Assembly: GCA_900556535.1 (NCBI GenBank)
Contig: USPI01000043.1
Span: 1-9,250, forward strand
Reading direction: 5' to 3'
DNA length: 9,250 bases
Source: an uncultured Eubacteriales bacterium
GTDB lineage: Bacteria > Bacillota > Clostridia > Oscillospirales > Oscillospiraceae
Of the stretch, positions 1 to 7,392 are shown piece by piece. Every line of letters starts with the position of its first letter. The stretch's first letter is position 1. The notes under the pieces are model-generated. The model did not search any database. It worked only from the letters and a program-made list of their open reading frames with translations, and had not been told where the DNA came from. The translations under genes and the position numbers were made by a program.

Positions 1-146
1 CCGTGTCTCATAGCGAAAACCCTGAGTTCAACGAACTGATGGACGCATTTTGCAGCCCTGACGGGCTACAGGCAGTCGGGAAAGTACTGGATGAAAAGAT
101 TAAATCCAACCCTGATGATGAATCCGAAAAAGGAAAAGGCCAGTAA
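1..146 (+). CDS. C-terminal end of an unrecognised protein (5' end outside window)
   Basis: An open frame enters the window from the left (first full codon at position 3) and ends at TAA 144-146, giving 47 visible residues. The tail begins VSHSENPEFNELMDAF and becomes strongly hydrophilic, ending in acidic and lysine-rich residues (ESEKGKGQ). There is no membrane segment or motif I recognise, so no function is assigned. That this is a real gene end is supported by the strong terminator pair that follows about 35 bases after the stop. Codon choice (CTA, GGG, several CCT, many NNA codons) looks less GC3-biased than in the neighbouring genes, but 47 codons is too few to conclude foreign origin. 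The GTG at position 3 could in principle be a start, but there is no upstream sequence to judge a ribosome binding site, so a truncated longer gene is more likely. Confidence 0.6.
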   Translation, partial: VSHSENPEFNELMDAFCSPDGLQAVGKVLDEKIKSNPDDESEKGKGQ

Positions 147-178
147 GATATCTTTTGATTATTATCAACTGTTGCCAC

Positions 179-218
179 AAAAAATCCTGCTGACTTACCG
201 TCGGCAGGATTTTTCTTT
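179..218. terminator. Bidirectional intrinsic terminator between convergent genes
   Basis: A 14-bp stem pairs 181-194 (AAAATCCTGCTGAC) with 200-213 (GTCGGCAGGATTTT), with one G-T wobble (191/203) and a 5-nt loop (195-199). On the plus strand the stem runs into a T-tract (210-214, then CTTT), serving the gene ending at 146. On the minus strand the A-run 179-184 becomes a T-tract, serving the YibE/F gene whose stop codon is at 228-230, about 15 bases upstream of the stem. Confidence 0.9.
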
Positions 219-220
219 AT

Positions 221-245
221 GCAAGTCTCAGGACTTGCTTTTTTT
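221..245 (+). terminator. Second plus-strand intrinsic terminator, inside the YibE/F 3' end
   Basis: A perfect 7-bp stem (GCAAGTC 221-227 with GACTTGC 232-238), a 4-nt loop (228-231) and a run of seven T (239-245) form a compact intrinsic terminator reading rightward, in tandem with the one just before it. It overlaps the opposite-strand YibE/F coding sequence: the loop contains that gene's TGA stop, and the T-run is the complement of its Asn-Lys-Lys codons. On the minus strand the hairpin is not followed by a T-run, so it should act only against transcription entering from the left. Confidence 0.65.
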
Positions 246-1391
246 ATTGCTCTTTTTGTCCGCTATTATTTGCGAGCTCACGAACGCCGTTATCGGCACG
301 GCAAGAATAACGCCGATGCTGCTTGCAATGCCGCTTATGACCTCGATCGCCATATACGCGGAGCTGAAAAGCTGATACGGCTGAAGCCCGATGGAATACA
401 GATAGATAACGACGACAAAGCTGCTGCCTATAAACGCGAGGATAAGCGTATTCGTCATCGTGCCGACCATGTCGCGCCCGATGTTCATACCGGAGCGGAA
501 CAGCTCCCTTGCGCCGAGCTTGGGCTCGACCTCGTGTATCTCCGACAGCGCCGAGGCGATACTCATGGCAACGTCCATCACGGCGCCCAAGGCGCTTATT
601 ATAATTCCGCCGACGAGAAGATATTTAAGCCCTATCGGCGTTCCCGTCTGCCGAAGCTGCAAAAGCGGCTCGACATCGGCGGCGCGCAGGCCGTCTATCC
701 TCGCAAGCGACTGCGCCGCGACGCCGAAGAGCATGGCGATGGCAACGCCGCAGATAGTTGCGATACAGGCGCAGATTATCTTTTTGCTCACGCCGCCGAG
801 AATGACGAATGAAACTATCGCAACGAGGGCACACATTAAAAACACCGTAGGCAGTGTGGGTGCGCCCTTCATGAGCATGGGAATGAGCAGCCAAAACAGG
901 CACACGACGGTTATCGCAAGCCCGACGAGCGATTTTGCTCCGGTCTTGCCGCCGACGAGCACCGTTGCCGCAACGAACAGCAAAACTATGATGACGAGCG
1001 CGGCTATCCTGTTATACTCAAAAACGGTCGCGCGGTGAGAGCCGTCGGCATAGGTCGAAATTATCACAACGACGCTGTCGCCCTCATGCACCGCACCGCC
1101 GAAAAGCGGAGCCGCGTAATTGGAGACCTGAAGCGTTTCGCCCTTATACTGCCCCGATTTCACCTCGACAAGCAGCGCCTGTTCTCCGCGCAGCGCGCCG
1201 TCTGCGCTTTCGTCGGGCTCGGTGTTATCCGCGAGCACCTGCATGACCGTGCCCTTTTCATACTCGGCATACTCCTCCGCCCGCTGAGTCTCGTCGGCGG
1301 GAGCAGCCCAAATTCGCAGCGCCGCAAAGATGAGCGCGGCTGCAACAAGTATGATAACAGACCATTTATTTTTGCTGAAAAAATCCTTCAT
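228..1391 (-). CDS. YibE/F-family multipass membrane protein
   Basis: This 387-residue integral membrane protein matches the YibE/F family (Pfam YibE_F); its biochemical role is not established. An N-terminal membrane segment (about 11-30) is followed by a soluble, probably extracytoplasmic beta-rich region (about 31-125, containing GTVMQVLADN and HEGDSVVVIIS). Then come about seven hydrophobic segments (near 128-148, 153-173, 179-200, 204-228, 255-280, 314-333 and 343-376). The best family signatures are GAVMDVAMSIASALSE (269-284) and GRDMVGTMTNTLILAF (305-320). The C-terminus is a short lysine/serine-rich cytoplasmic tail. The ATG at 1391-1389 is preceded by a weak GGAAGTGG-like ribosome binding site and a consensus promoter. 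The length is typical of single-protein Bacillota members, where YibE-like and YibF-like parts are joined. The gene is monocistronic, bounded by its promoter and a terminator, and divergent from the large SLH protein. The family call is confident; the function is unknown. Confidence 0.9.
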   Translation of the reverse strand: MKDFFSKNKWSVIILVAAALIFAALRIWAAPADETQRAEEYAEYEKGTVMQVLADNTEPDESADGALRGEQALLVEVKSGQYKGETLQVSNYAAPLFGGAVHEGDSVVVIISTYADGSHRATVFEYNRIAALVIIVLLFVAATVLVGGKTGAKSLVGLAITVVCLFWLLIPMLMKGAPTLPTVFLMCALVAIVSFVILGGVSKKIICACIATICGVAIAMLFGVAAQSLARIDGLRAADVEPLLQLRQTGTPIGLKYLLVGGIIISALGAVMDVAMSIASALSEIHEVEPKLGARELFRSGMNIGRDMVGTMTNTLILAFIGSSFVVVIYLYSIGLQPYQLFSSAYMAIEVISGIASSIGVILAVPITAFVSSQIIADKKSNKKSKS

Positions 1392-1417
1392 CAGACCACT
1401 TCCGAATCGTTTTTTTC

Positions 1418-1446
1418 AGAATAACAACTATCATACGATTTGTCAA
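1418..1446 (-). promoter_or_regulatory. Sigma-70-type promoter for the YibE/F gene
   Basis: On the minus strand there is a perfect -35 box TTGACA (1446-1441), a 17-bp spacer, and a -10 box TATTCT (1423-1418). The start codon at 1391 would give a leader of roughly 20 bases. A second TATAAT hexamer on the same strand (1461-1456) has no convincing -35 at the right distance. The -35 box lies inside a short inverted repeat (1438-1457). Confidence 0.75.
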
Positions 1447-1529
1447 GAAACACAAATTATAAAGCGGCAAAAGAGCCAAATTGCACAAACCGTGTCAAAT
1501 CGAGGTAAAAAGACTCCGTTGTGCTGGAA

Positions 1530-1556
1530 TTGACCGGCCGTATATGTTACTATTAA
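1530..1556 (+). promoter_or_regulatory. Candidate promoter for the large SLH surface protein
   Basis: Two overlapping readings are possible. One is an extended -10, TGTTACTAT (1545-1553), with only a weak -35 (TGGAAT, 1525-1530). The other is TTGACC (1530-1535) with TATTAA (1551-1556) at a short 15-bp spacing. Either would start transcription near 1560, leaving a leader of about 40 bases before the ribosome binding site and ATG at 1604. Neither is close to consensus, so an activator or an alternative sigma factor is possible. Confidence 0.35.
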
Positions 1557-1586
1557 GTAAGCAAGCTCCAGCCAACAGACATTTTT

Positions 1587-1594
1587 AAGGAGGT
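1587..1594 (+). promoter_or_regulatory. Strong ribosome binding site of the SLH surface protein
   Basis: AAGGAGGT is a near-perfect anti-Shine-Dalgarno match. The last G of its GGAGG core lies 10 bases before the ATG at 1604. An earlier ATG at 1596 opens only a three-codon frame ending at TGA 1605, so the ATG at 1604, which begins a textbook signal peptide, is the start. Confidence 0.85.
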
Positions 1595-1603
1595 AATGAA
1601 CAC

Positions 1604-4600
1604 ATGAGAACAACAAAGCTCAACAGAGTCCTGTCACTGCTTCTGGTGCTGGTCATGATAATGACCCTGCTCCCGACCGCAGCATTTGCAGCAGACGCGG
1701 ACACTGTTAGCGCAAAGCTTGTAACCGACGCAAGTCAGCTTGCCGTCGGCGACAAGATTCTGATTGCCGCAAAGGATTTCGGCTACGTAATCAGCACCAA
1801 TCAGAAAGCGAACAACCGCGCGACCGCCGACGCCGTTAAATCCGGCAGCAGCATAACGGCAGGCACGGGTGCGCAGGTCATCACGCTTGAGGCCGGCATG
1901 ACCGAGGGCACTTTTGCCTTCAACGTCGGTGACGGTTATCTTTATGCCGCAAGCAGCAACAAAAACCACTTAAAAACTGCTACCGACAAATCAGATAACG
2001 CTTCTTGGAAAGTTGCCATCTCCGAAGATGGGACTGCATCCATCGTTGCGCAGGGTGCAAGCACCCATAACATTATGCAGTACAACTCCGGCAGCACTCT
2101 TTTTGCGTGTTATGCTACAGCAAGCCAGTCAGCACTTAGCATTTACAAAATAGCAGACGATCCCTATGCGGACATAGACAAGAAGTATTCCGTCTATGAG
2201 AAGGTCGATTCCGTCTCCGCAGGCGATACCGTTGTTATTTATAACGCAGGCAACGGCATGGCCGTGACCTCCGAAGTTCTTAACAACTTCTATCTTACTC
2301 CGCTGGCTATCACCCCGCACGAAAAGCTCGGTGTGCTTGCATCCGACAACAGCACTATCGCATGGACCGTAAGCGTTGACGATAAGGGGCTTTACACCTT
2401 CAAGCAGGGCGATACGGCTCTTCAGATGGGCACCAATCAGGACAGTAACGGCAACACCAAGTTTAACCTTACCGGCGCAGGCACCGCCACCGATAAGTGG
2501 CATGTTGATGCAAGCGGCGTCACCGACGGCGTATATTATATGTACGGCGACGGCATGAAGGGACAGTACGGCAACGTTTACATTGAGTATTTCCTTTTCA
2601 AAAACAAAACGACCGGAGCTGAAACTCCCGAGTTCACCACATATTGCACCAGCACCGACAGACTGAACGAAAAAGCCTTCGGCATGACCTTCTACAAGCT
2701 CGTGCGTGAGGGTGTTTCCGACGCGCCCGAGGATAACGGTCTGCCCGCGGTCGGCAGCAAGGTCGTTATCTACAACCAGAACGCTAAGGGCTCTCTTGCC
2801 GTTCAGAACGACGCATACTGCGCAAAAAACGCTCCCACGACCGTTAAGGACGGCGTTGCGACTCCGTCTAACGGCGCAGTCGTGTTCGAGGTGCAGAAAA
2901 ACGGCGAATACTACCGCTTCTACAACGAGACCTACGGCTATCTCTGCTCCAACGGCACCGGCAAAAACGCCTTCTACTCCAAGGACTTTACCGGCACAGT
3001 CAATGACGCCGAGCTAAAGGCAGAGGACGCCGACTGGCTCGTGCGCACCTGCTCGGGCGGCGTCGGCGGTTATGAGATGGAAAGCCGCAGTGCTAAGTTT
3101 AACGGCAAATACAGCCAGTGGCTCGAGTATTACTCCGACTGCTACCAGACCTACAGCATGTACAATGTAGAAGATTACACCATCTATTCGTTCTACTTCT
3201 ACCCCGTTGCACCTGACGTCAAGCTCACCGGCGATGTTGTCATTAAGCCCGTCATTGAGTTCCCCGAAAGCGTTCCCGCGGCATATCTGGGCGACGATTA
3301 CGAGATAACCGTTCCGTTCTGCTCCATCCTCGGCATCGACAATCCGTGGACGGAATACAGCATCCGCGACGCGAAGGGCAATCTCATAGGCGATATTATG
3401 GGCTCTACCGATGTTGAAGTTCTCGGAGACTACACCACCGGCGACGGCACCGTGCACTTCACCATTTGGGACAACGACATTGAAGCGGCTGCAAAGGTTG
3501 GCAATACCTTTACCTTCACCGCCGCATTCAAGGATACCGCAGGCAACGAGGCAAGAGCCTCCATAACCGTTGAGATAAAGGACGAGCCCGTTATTTCCAA
3601 CCTCACTCCCGCACAGGGCAGCGAGACCCTTGACAACAAGACCCCGACCATAAGCGCCGACATCGCAAACGCAGGCGATAAGCCCACCGTTGAGATGACC
3701 GTAAACGGCGAAAAGGTCAACGCCGTATACGAAAACGGCAAGATCAGCTACACTCCCGCCGCGGCAATGGACGACGGCAAGGTCGTAGTTAACGTTAAGG
3801 TCACCCGTGCCGACAATAAGGTCAGCGAAAAGTCATGGAGCTTCACCGTGGGCGAATCGCAGTATCAGCTCTACTTCGGTCAGCTCCACTCCCACACTGG
3901 TCAGTACTCCGACGGTGCGGGCACGCTCGACTCCGCACTCAGCTACGTTGCAGGTCTTCCCGACAGCGCAAACGTTGACTTTGTGGCCTTTACCGATCAC
4001 TCCAACTATTTTGACGAGAAGGGCAGCGCCAACCCCGAGGAAGCTCTGTACGACATGAGCAAAGCAACCGTCAAGAGTCAGGAGCTGTGGAAGTCCTACA
4101 AGGGCTCCGTTGCGCAGTTTAACGCAACTCACAGCGGCAAGCTCGTCGCTCTCGCGGGCTTCGAGATGACCTGGTCCGGCGGTCCGGGACATATTAATAC
4201 CTTTAACACCCCCGGTATCGTTTCCAGAAACAACTCCACACTTAATAACAAGACCGCCGATGCCGGCATGAAGGCATACTACTCCCTGCTCTCTCAGGCC
4301 GAGGGCAACGGCTCCGTCAGCCAGTTTAACCACCCCGGCAAGACCTTCGGCAACTTCTCCGACTTCTCCTACTGGAACGCTGTCGCTGACAGCCGTATAT
4401 TCCTCGTCGAGGTCGGCAACGGCGAGGGTCAGATAGGCGCAGGCGGCTACTACCCCAGCTACGAGCAGTACATTATGGCGCTCGACAAGGGCTGGCACGT
4501 CGCGCCCACCAACAACCAGGATAACCACAAAGGCAAGTGGGGCAACGCAAACGACGCGCGCGACGTTATCCTCACCGATAACTTCACCGAGGAGGGCGTC

Positions 4601-7333
4601 TATCAGGCTCTGCGCGATATGCGCGTTTACTCCACCGAGGACAAGAACCTTGAGATCAACTACACCGTTAACGATCTCCCCCTCGGCAGCACCATTGCCG
4701 AGGTACCCGAAAAGCTGAACTTAAACGTCAGCGTTCACGATCCCGACGCGACCGATACCATCAGCAAGGTCGAGGTCGTCGTTAACTCCGGCAAGACCAT
4801 CCACACCTGGAGCGACGCAGCGGAGCTTGCTAAGGGCGAGCTGTCGGTTGAGCTCAAGCCCGACTACTCCTACTACTTCATCCGCGTAACCGAGGCAGAC
4901 GGTGACCTCGCTGTCACCGCTCCCGTTTGGGTCGGCGACAGCCTCAAGCTCGGCATATCCTCCGTCGAGTCCGGCACCGCTACCCCCGTTACCGGCGAGG
5001 AGCTGACTCTGACCACCACGCTGTTTAACAGCGAGTCTAAACCGGCAACCATTAAGTCTATCGTCTACTCCACCAACGGCGACAAGGTCCTCTACACCGA
5101 CGAGAACGCCGGCACTATCGAGGCTTCTCAGAACAAGACCGTCACCTGGAAGTTCACTCCCGAGGTCGCAAAGCTCACGAGCATCAAGGTAACCGTTTAT
5201 CTTGAGCTTAACGGCAAGGACTACAACTTCAGCAAGGAGATCGAGCTGGACGTCCTCAATGCAAACAATCTCGTTTACGTCGGCATAGACGCCGCGCACT
5301 ACAACGAGTACGTTGACGGCAACTACAAGGACAGCATGGGCAACTTCTCGAACCTCGCCGCTCAGTACGGCGTTCGCGCAGTTATGCTCAAGACCTCCGA
5401 TGAGCTCGTAGCAGCCTGCTCCAACCCCAAGTATAAGGCGCTTATCCTCACCGCACCCACCCGCCGCAACGGCACAGTTCTCAAGGATCCGTATGCTTGC
5501 TATGCCGATAACGAGATAGCGGCTATTGCGGAGTTTAACGCAAACGGCGGCACGGTCGTGGTTTCCGGCTGGTCCGACCAGTACGAACAGTACGGCACGC
5601 TTCCCGACGGCGAGCATATGTCCGATCAGCAGAACAAGCTCCTCAGGGCGCTCGGCTCAAGCCTGAGAATAGGCGACGATACCGCATTTGACGATGTGAA
5701 CGGTGCATCGAGCGACACCAGCTACGGCAAGTGGCGTCTGTATCCGTCCAACTATAACATGGACAACATGCTGCTCAAGGGCGTTGAGTTTGATGCCGAG
5801 CATCCGAACGACAACAAGTACACCCAGCTGTTCAGTCAGTACGGCGGCGCTACTGTGTATGCCGTTGACAGCAGCGATAACCCGACTGCCACGCTTCCGG
5901 GCACCGTCTCCCCTGCCGTCTACTCGTTCAGCACCACCGTTTCCAAAGACATGGATAACGACGGCCGCGGCGGTACGAGCTACAAATACGCAATGGCAAA
6001 CGGCGACAGCGCGGTCATGCTCCTCGCTACTGAGCAGCTCCCCGGCAAGGGTCTCGTAGTCGTTTCCGGTGCAGCATTCATGTCGAACTTCGAGGTTCAG
6101 GCAAAGGCCGGCGATACCGACAGCGGCGCTGAGAAGAACTACTCCAACTACACCATCTGCGAAAATCTCGCAACCTATATCAATCCCATCAAGGTCACCC
6201 CGATAGCCGACGTTCAGGCTGAAAAGGAAGAGGGCGTTCGCTACACCATCGAGGGCGTAGTCACCTCCAACGCCTCCGGTTACGATAAGGACACCGCATT
6301 CTTCGACTGCATCTACGTTCAGGACGAGACCGCCGGCATCAACGCATTCCCCGTTGCCGGAGAATTCAAGATCGGCGACAAGGTGCGCATCACCGGTACC
6401 ACGAGCTCCTATCAGGGTGAGAGACAGATCGCAGTCAAGTCCTGTGACAAGATCGGCGAGGCAACTCCCGTTGCGCCGAAGAACGTCACCGCAAAGATGA
6501 TCAATGACGGCAGCGTTCTCGGCTCGCTCATCAAGATAAGCGGCACCGTGACCAGAATCGAAAATTCCGAGGGACTTGTCCAGACCATCATGGTCAAGGA
6601 CGTAAACGGCGATGTCTGCCGCCTGTTCATTGACGGCTACATCACCAAGGACAAGACCATAAGCGGTCTTTCCGTCGGCTGCACCGTCACCGCAGTCGGT
6701 CTCGCCTCCTACGACGACTCATTTGCACTTGACGGCAGCAAGGTCGCACCGCGCGTCCGCATCCGCGACAGAGCCGACATCGTTTGCACCGAAGGCAAGC
6801 CCATGCCGTTTACCGACGTCGACAGCGGCGCATGGTACTATAACTATGTTAAGTACGCATGGGATAACGGTCTCATGGTCGGCACCACCGACACCACCTT
6901 CGAGCCCAACGCAAACATGACCCGCGCAATGCTCGCAGTCGTTCTCTACCGCATGGCAGGCACGCCTTCTGTCAAGGGCATGAGTCACCCGTTCACCGAC
7001 GTAGACGACGGATACTATGCAGCGGACGCGATCACATGGGCATATAACGCAGGCGTGACCGCAGGCACGTCCAACACGACCTTTGAGCCTGAGCTTGCGA
7101 TAAACCGCGAGCAGATCGTCTCGATGATCTATCGCTTCGTCAAGGCCGACAAGCCCAGCGGCACACTCTCGTTCAAGGACAGCGCCGACATTTCCTCTTG
7201 GGCAGTCGACGCGGTGCTCTGGGCATCCCAGAACAAGGTCGTCAGCGGCTATCCCGACGGCACCTTCCTTCCTCAGAAGAACGCGACCCGCGCTGAGGTC
7301 ACCACGATCATCGCACTTTACCACAGCAAATAA
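1604..7333 (+). CDS. Giant secreted SLH-anchored protein with PHP (CehA/McbA-type) metallohydrolase domain
   Basis: A 1909-residue modular surface protein. Residues 1-29 are a Sec signal peptide (basic RTTKLNR, a leucine-rich core, likely cleavage after Ala-Phe-Ala). Three related beta-rich modules follow (about 35-185, 195-370 and 380-536), each opening with a pattern like GDKVVIYN. Then come two Ig-like segments (about 541-660 and 662-756). The centre is a PHP domain (about 758-1030) of the kind annotated as CehA/McbA-family metallohydrolase: H762-S-H764, SDG with D770, D798-H799, E854, GPGH863-N, NH910PG and D973-N-H975. This is an apparently complete metal-ligand set, so activity is plausible. 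Next are Ig/CARDB-like regions (about 1035-1219), a Rossmann-like region resembling class-I GATase folds (about 1222-1525) with no cysteine at the putative nucleophile elbow (VSGW, 1320-1323), two OB-fold-like segments (about 1534-1622 and 1630-1728), and three SLH repeats (1735-1780, 1796-1845 and 1856-1909) expected to bind secondary cell-wall polymer. The strong ribosome binding site and own terminator indicate a monocistronic gene. Fold names are by eye; the substrate is unknown. Confidence 0.9.
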   Translation: MRTTKLNRVLSLLLVLVMIMTLLPTAAFAADADTVSAKLVTDASQLAVGDKILIAAKDFGYVISTNQKANNRATADAVKSGSSITAGTGAQVITLEAGMTEGTFAFNVGDGYLYAASSNKNHLKTATDKSDNASWKVAISEDGTASIVAQGASTHNIMQYNSGSTLFACYATASQSALSIYKIADDPYADIDKKYSVYEKVDSVSAGDTVVIYNAGNGMAVTSEVLNNFYLTPLAITPHEKLGVLASDNSTIAWTVSVDDKGLYTFKQGDTALQMGTNQDSNGNTKFNLTGAGTATDKWHVDASGVTDGVYYMYGDGMKGQYGNVYIEYFLFKNKTTGAETPEFTTYCTSTDRLNEKAFGMTFYKLVREGVSDAPEDNGLPAVGSKVVIYNQNAKGSLAVQNDAYCAKNAPTTVKDGVATPSNGAVVFEVQKNGEYYRFYNETYGYLCSNGTGKNAFYSKDFTGTVNDAELKAEDADWLVRTCSGGVGGYEMESRSAKFNGKYSQWLEYYSDCYQTYSMYNVEDYTIYSFYFYPVAPDVKLTGDVVIKPVIEFPESVPAAYLGDDYEITVPFCSILGIDNPWTEYSIRDAKGNLIGDIMGSTDVEVLGDYTTGDGTVHFTIWDNDIEAAAKVGNTFTFTAAFKDTAGNEARASITVEIKDEPVISNLTPAQGSETLDNKTPTISADIANAGDKPTVEMTVNGEKVNAVYENGKISYTPAAAMDDGKVVVNVKVTRADNKVSEKSWSFTVGESQYQLYFGQLHSHTGQYSDGAGTLDSALSYVAGLPDSANVDFVAFTDHSNYFDEKGSANPEEALYDMSKATVKSQELWKSYKGSVAQFNATHSGKLVALAGFEMTWSGGPGHINTFNTPGIVSRNNSTLNNKTADAGMKAYYSLLSQAEGNGSVSQFNHPGKTFGNFSDFSYWNAVADSRIFLVEVGNGEGQIGAGGYYPSYEQYIMALDKGWHVAPTNNQDNHKGKWGNANDARDVILTDNFTEEGVYQALRDMRVYSTEDKNLEINYTVNDLPLGSTIAEVPEKLNLNVSVHDPDATDTISKVEVVVNSGKTIHTWSDAAELAKGELSVELKPDYSYYFIRVTEADGDLAVTAPVWVGDSLKLGISSVESGTATPVTGEELTLTTTLFNSESKPATIKSIVYSTNGDKVLYTDENAGTIEASQNKTVTWKFTPEVAKLTSIKVTVYLELNGKDYNFSKEIELDVLNANNLVYVGIDAAHYNEYVDGNYKDSMGNFSNLAAQYGVRAVMLKTSDELVAACSNPKYKALILTAPTRRNGTVLKDPYACYADNEIAAIAEFNANGGTVVVSGWSDQYEQYGTLPDGEHMSDQQNKLLRALGSSLRIGDDTAFDDVNGASSDTSYGKWRLYPSNYNMDNMLLKGVEFDAEHPNDNKYTQLFSQYGGATVYAVDSSDNPTATLPGTVSPAVYSFSTTVSKDMDNDGRGGTSYKYAMANGDSAVMLLATEQLPGKGLVVVSGAAFMSNFEVQAKAGDTDSGAEKNYSNYTICENLATYINPIKVTPIADVQAEKEEGVRYTIEGVVTSNASGYDKDTAFFDCIYVQDETAGINAFPVAGEFKIGDKVRITGTTSSYQGERQIAVKSCDKIGEATPVAPKNVTAKMINDGSVLGSLIKISGTVTRIENSEGLVQTIMVKDVNGDVCRLFIDGYITKDKTISGLSVGCTVTAVGLASYDDSFALDGSKVAPRVRIRDRADIVCTEGKPMPFTDVDSGAWYYNYVKYAWDNGLMVGTTDTTFEPNANMTRAMLAVVLYRMAGTPSVKGMSHPFTDVDDGYYAADAITWAYNAGVTAGTSNTTFEPELAINREQIVSMIYRFVKADKPSGTLSFKDSADISSWAVDAVLWASQNKVVSGYPDGTFLPQKNATRAEVTTIIALYHSK

Positions 7334-7345
7334 AATTCCATAAGC

Positions 7346-7376
7346 AAAAAATCCCGTCCTATGGACGGGATTTTTT
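7346..7376. terminator. Intrinsic terminator after the SLH protein gene (works both ways)
   Basis: A 14-bp perfect stem pairs 7346-7359 (AAAAAATCCCGTCC) with 7363-7376 (GGACGGGATTTTTT), with a 3-nt loop, starting 13 bases after the TAA at 7331-7333. The outer A/T pairs give a T-run on either strand, so it can also back up termination of leftward transcripts from the tRNA side. A perfect 10-bp palindrome, GCTGCGCAGC (7381-7390), sits between this terminator and the next. Confidence 0.92.
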
Positions 7377-7392
7377 GTCGGCTGCGCAGCAT

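Noticed and set aside
1..146. Left-edge gene as a mobile-element or phage remnant
   Set aside because: Codon choice is slightly different from the neighbours, but only 47 residues are visible and no motif or repeat supports a mobile origin.
221..245. Programmed frameshift at the A7 run followed by a hairpin near the YibE/F stop
   Set aside because: The hairpin begins immediately after the A-run rather than several bases downstream as needed for stimulation. A -1 shift would replace the last residues with only a few others before a stop, so the terminator explanation is simpler.
219..1038. Plus-strand open frames of 197 and 192 codons across the YibE/F gene
   Set aside because: The minus frame gives a coherent membrane protein with YibE/F signatures. 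The plus translations are Arg/His/Ala- or Ser/Pro/Thr-rich without recognisable domains, and one begins inside terminator sequence.
3833..5617. Long minus-strand open frames (231 and 298 codons) inside the SLH protein gene
   Set aside because: They are antisense to a clearly coding frame with recognisable PHP motifs and arise from its high GC3. They have valine/glycine-rich, low-complexity translations and no ribosome binding site.
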